Part shown: piece after piece, positions 7,575-8,795 of the stretch
Numbering within the stretch: position 1 is the first letter of the stretch
Layout of the letters: every line of letters begins with the position of its first letter
Source: UBA1149 sp963579235
GTDB lineage: Bacteria; Desulfobacterota; Binatia; UBA1149
DNA: 8,795 nt
NCBI GenBank assembly: GCA_963579235.1
Contig: CAUZFM010000091.1
Coordinates: forward strand, 1 to 8,795
Direction: 5' to 3'
Translations under genes and position numbers: made by a program
Notes under the pieces: generated by a model
Told to the model about the DNA's origin: nothing
Seen by the model: only the letters and a program-made list of their open reading frames with translations
The model's database searches: none

Positions 7575-7635
7575 CCGGCCCTCGATAACTGCCGGCACAC
7601 GACCGGGCGCACCAGCGCTGGAACGCTGGACGTTC
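7575..7635. other. Hairpin-rich convergent gap between glnS and the minus-strand gene
   Basis: The gap of about 92 bp between the two converging genes holds several small inverted repeats: CCGGC/GCCGG (7575-7579 with 7591-7595), GCGC/GCGC (7607-7610 with 7615-7618), CCAGCG/CGCTGG (7612-7617 with 7624-7629) and GAACG/CGTTC (7621-7625 with 7631-7635). CCGGGCGC occurs at 7603-7610. None has a T-tract on either strand. The cluster could stop or stabilise both transcripts, but it is not a classical intrinsic terminator. Confidence 0.35.
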
Positions 7636-8710
7636 AGGGACAGCCAAGTACCGCGCAGGTAAAGTTACAGGAAATCAGGCCGACACTGCACTGGGCCATT
7701 CGCATGGCGTCGACCACGTTGCACAGGCCATCGCCGGGCACCGGCGTAACGTCGCAGAGATCAAAGCGCGACACCGACTGGCAGACACGCAGGCCCACCT
7801 GGAACTGGGCGGCCAGCATCGCGTCGACAACATTGATGGTCAGATCTCCGTTTACGTCACCGCAAGGCGAGAGCGTCACCGCCGGGTCAACACAGGTGAC
7901 CGGGAACCCCTCGTAGCGAAACACCGGGCCAGCGTCCTCACTGATAAATACGGTCGACAGGCCGGTCGCGCAGTCGGGTAACAGGGCTATGCCTTCCTGG
8001 GTGTTGCCGGGCAGAAAGGTTTCGCGCAGCAGGGCCCCGTGCCGCTCCATTTCGACCAGCACGTTATCACCGTCGTGTATGCCGTAAAGAATCTGGGTGT
8101 CGGCGTCGTAGTGCATGCCCGCCAGATCGGTCCTGCCGCCGGGTGCCGGAAAAAGGCTTACCAGCTGGACCACACCGCCGGCCGACAACTCGAACACGTA
8201 CACGTTGCCCTCGCCCTGGTGGCCCGCGTAGAACAGGCCTTCGACCCAGGTGAGTGCCTCCAGGCCCTGGTTGGCGGCGCCCGTCATCCACGGGGTCAGG
8301 TCCCACTGGTTACCCGTGAGCGTGCCCGTGGCGAGATCAAACTCGAGTATGGCGTCGGGGTTTTCGCGGCCGAGATAAAGCAGGTCACTCGCCGGATCAG
8401 CCACGGTAACTGCCTCGAGGTCACCACCGGGCGCCCAGGTGGTCAGGTTGCCACCGTTGCCGTCGAGACGGCTCAGGTCTCCGCCATCGCCGACCACGAA
8501 CAATGCGTTCAGGCGCGTGTGCCAGACCGCGCCGCTGGGTTCGTAATCACCCGCCAGGCCGCCCACATCGCCCAAGGCGCCTATCTCGATACCGGCGTCT
8601 CCCGGCCAGGGCAGGACCTGCGCCTTTGCCATGTCAGGAACAAACAACGACACCCCGAGTACACACAAGAAAGCGCGTACCCGACCCCCTCCCCTGACCT
8701 GCGACAACAT
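7634..8710 (-). CDS. Exported SdiA-regulated-like beta-propeller with Cys-rich dockerin-like C-terminus
   Basis: This 358-residue protein begins with a likely Sec signal peptide: basic start, hydrophobic AFLCVLGVSLFV and a cleavage site after AKA (residue 30). The region from about 31 to 275 has the repeated strands and signatures of SdiA-regulated (PF06977-type) propellers: EPSGAVWH, GGDLEAVTV, NQGLEALTW, TDLAGMHYD, QEGIALLPD. The function of such propellers is poorly known; extracytoplasmic binding is likely. The tail carries two dockerin-like calcium loops: C283-GDVNGDLTINVVDAMLAAQ (D285, N287, D289, D296) and C319-DVTPVPGDGLCNVVDAMRMAQ (D320, D327, D334). The second loop has extra residues. 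Both are followed by VGL and share many cysteines (283, 310, 319, 330, 341, 348, 352, 357) that may pair as disulfides. ATG 8710 supplies the signal peptide; no ribosome site lies close to it. It is convergent with glnS and seems to be a single-gene unit. Confidence 0.8.
   Translation of the reverse strand: MLSQVRGGGRVRAFLCVLGVSLFVPDMAKAQVLPWPGDAGIEIGALGDVGGLAGDYEPSGAVWHTRLNALFVVGDGGDLSRLDGNGGNLTTWAPGGDLEAVTVADPASDLLYLGRENPDAILEFDLATGTLTGNQWDLTPWMTGAANQGLEALTWVEGLFYAGHQGEGNVYVFELSAGGVVQLVSLFPAPGGRTDLAGMHYDADTQILYGIHDGDNVLVEMERHGALLRETFLPGNTQEGIALLPDCATGLSTVFISEDAGPVFRYEGFPVTCVDPAVTLSPCGDVNGDLTINVVDAMLAAQFQVGLRVCQSVSRFDLCDVTPVPGDGLCNVVDAMRMAQCSVGLISCNFTCAVLGCP
7676..7864 (-). repeat. Two dockerin-type repeats within the exported protein
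   Basis: Residues 283-307 (about 7864-7790) and 319-345 (about 7756-7676) both read roughly C-x-D-V-...-N-V-V-D-A-M-x-x-A-Q-x-x-V-G-L, about 36 residues apart. The first keeps the DxNxDxxxNxxD calcium ligands. The second has a longer loop (VTPVPGDG) and a Cys next to the Asn. Confidence 0.7.
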
Positions 8711-8717
8711 AAGGGGT

Positions 8718-8723
8718 AATATA
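8718..8723 (-). promoter_or_regulatory. Candidate -10 box for the exported-protein gene
   Basis: On the minus strand TATATT (8723 down to 8718) ends seven bases before the ATG at 8710, so transcription from it would give a leaderless mRNA. There is no good -35 box at 16-18 bp spacing (GTATCC at 17). Purine-rich AGGAGAG lies about 20 bases before the ATG, too far to act as its ribosome site. Confidence 0.3.
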
Positions 8724-8751
8724 GCCTGCTCTCCTGTCCAGGATACCCCTC

Positions 8752-8795
8752 ATGTGGGTAAAAATTACCTGCCAGCCCGCCAGCGCGTTAGTTTC
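8752..8795 (+). CDS. Possible 5' end of a divergent gene, cut by the window edge
   Basis: An ATG at 8752 opens a frame of 14 codons (MWVKITCQPASALV) that is still open at the right edge. AGGA at 8740-8743, eight bases upstream, would be a reasonable ribosome site. It would be transcribed away from the minus-strand exported-protein gene, leaving a 41-bp divergent gap. The stretch is too short to recognise a family, and chance is a real alternative. Confidence 0.25.
   Translation, partial: MWVKITCQPASALV

Noticed and set aside
1..8795. Search for CRISPR arrays, tRNA or rRNA genes, transposase genes and terminal inverted repeats
   Set aside because: No direct-repeat and spacer pattern, no cloverleaf, no transposase-like protein and no flanking repeats were seen by eye.

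Overview
The window is GC-rich, densely coding bacterial DNA, with five complete or nearly complete genes on the plus strand and one complete gene on the minus strand. I see no mobile element, CRISPR array, tRNA or rRNA. The gene mix suggests an uncultured, GC-rich 'deltaproteobacterial-type' organism (Myxococcota or Desulfobacterota-like). Glutaminyl-tRNA synthetase is absent from most Actinobacteria and Alphaproteobacteria. The FadD19-like acyl-CoA synthetase is a type best known from steroid-degrading Actinobacteria, and the secreted Cys-rich dockerin-like protein fits large-genome environmental lineages. This taxonomic reading is inference.

Left part (1-2944): the 3' end of a class III (CaiB/BaiF) CoA-transferase is followed after 29 bp by a full-length acyl-CoA synthetase close to FadD19, and after 47 bp by a YjbQ/UPF0047 protein. 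The first two form a plausible catabolic pair: an ATP-dependent acyl-CoA ligase plus a CoA-transferase or acyl-CoA racemase, acting on a branched or steroid side-chain acid. The YjbQ homologue lacks the histidine of the family's HTTA motif.

Middle (3028-7541): a 908-residue STAND/AAA-type ATPase with TPR-like helices resembles the LuxR-type LAL/MalT regulators but ends without the DNA-binding domain. It is followed by glnS. Candidate promoters lie in front of both genes, and the one for glnS would give a leaderless mRNA.

Right part (7542-8795): a convergent minus-strand gene encodes an exported SdiA-regulated-like beta-propeller with two C-terminal dockerin-like calcium-binding repeats rich in cysteine. 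A short open frame at the right edge may be the start of a divergent gene.

Across the window, four of the five gaps between adjacent genes contain the octamer CCGGGCGC inside a small GCGC hairpin. I see no clear new defence or mobile system here. The most notable points are this recurrent intergenic element, the altered YjbQ active site, the regulator-like ATPase without an output domain, and the possible leaderless genes.
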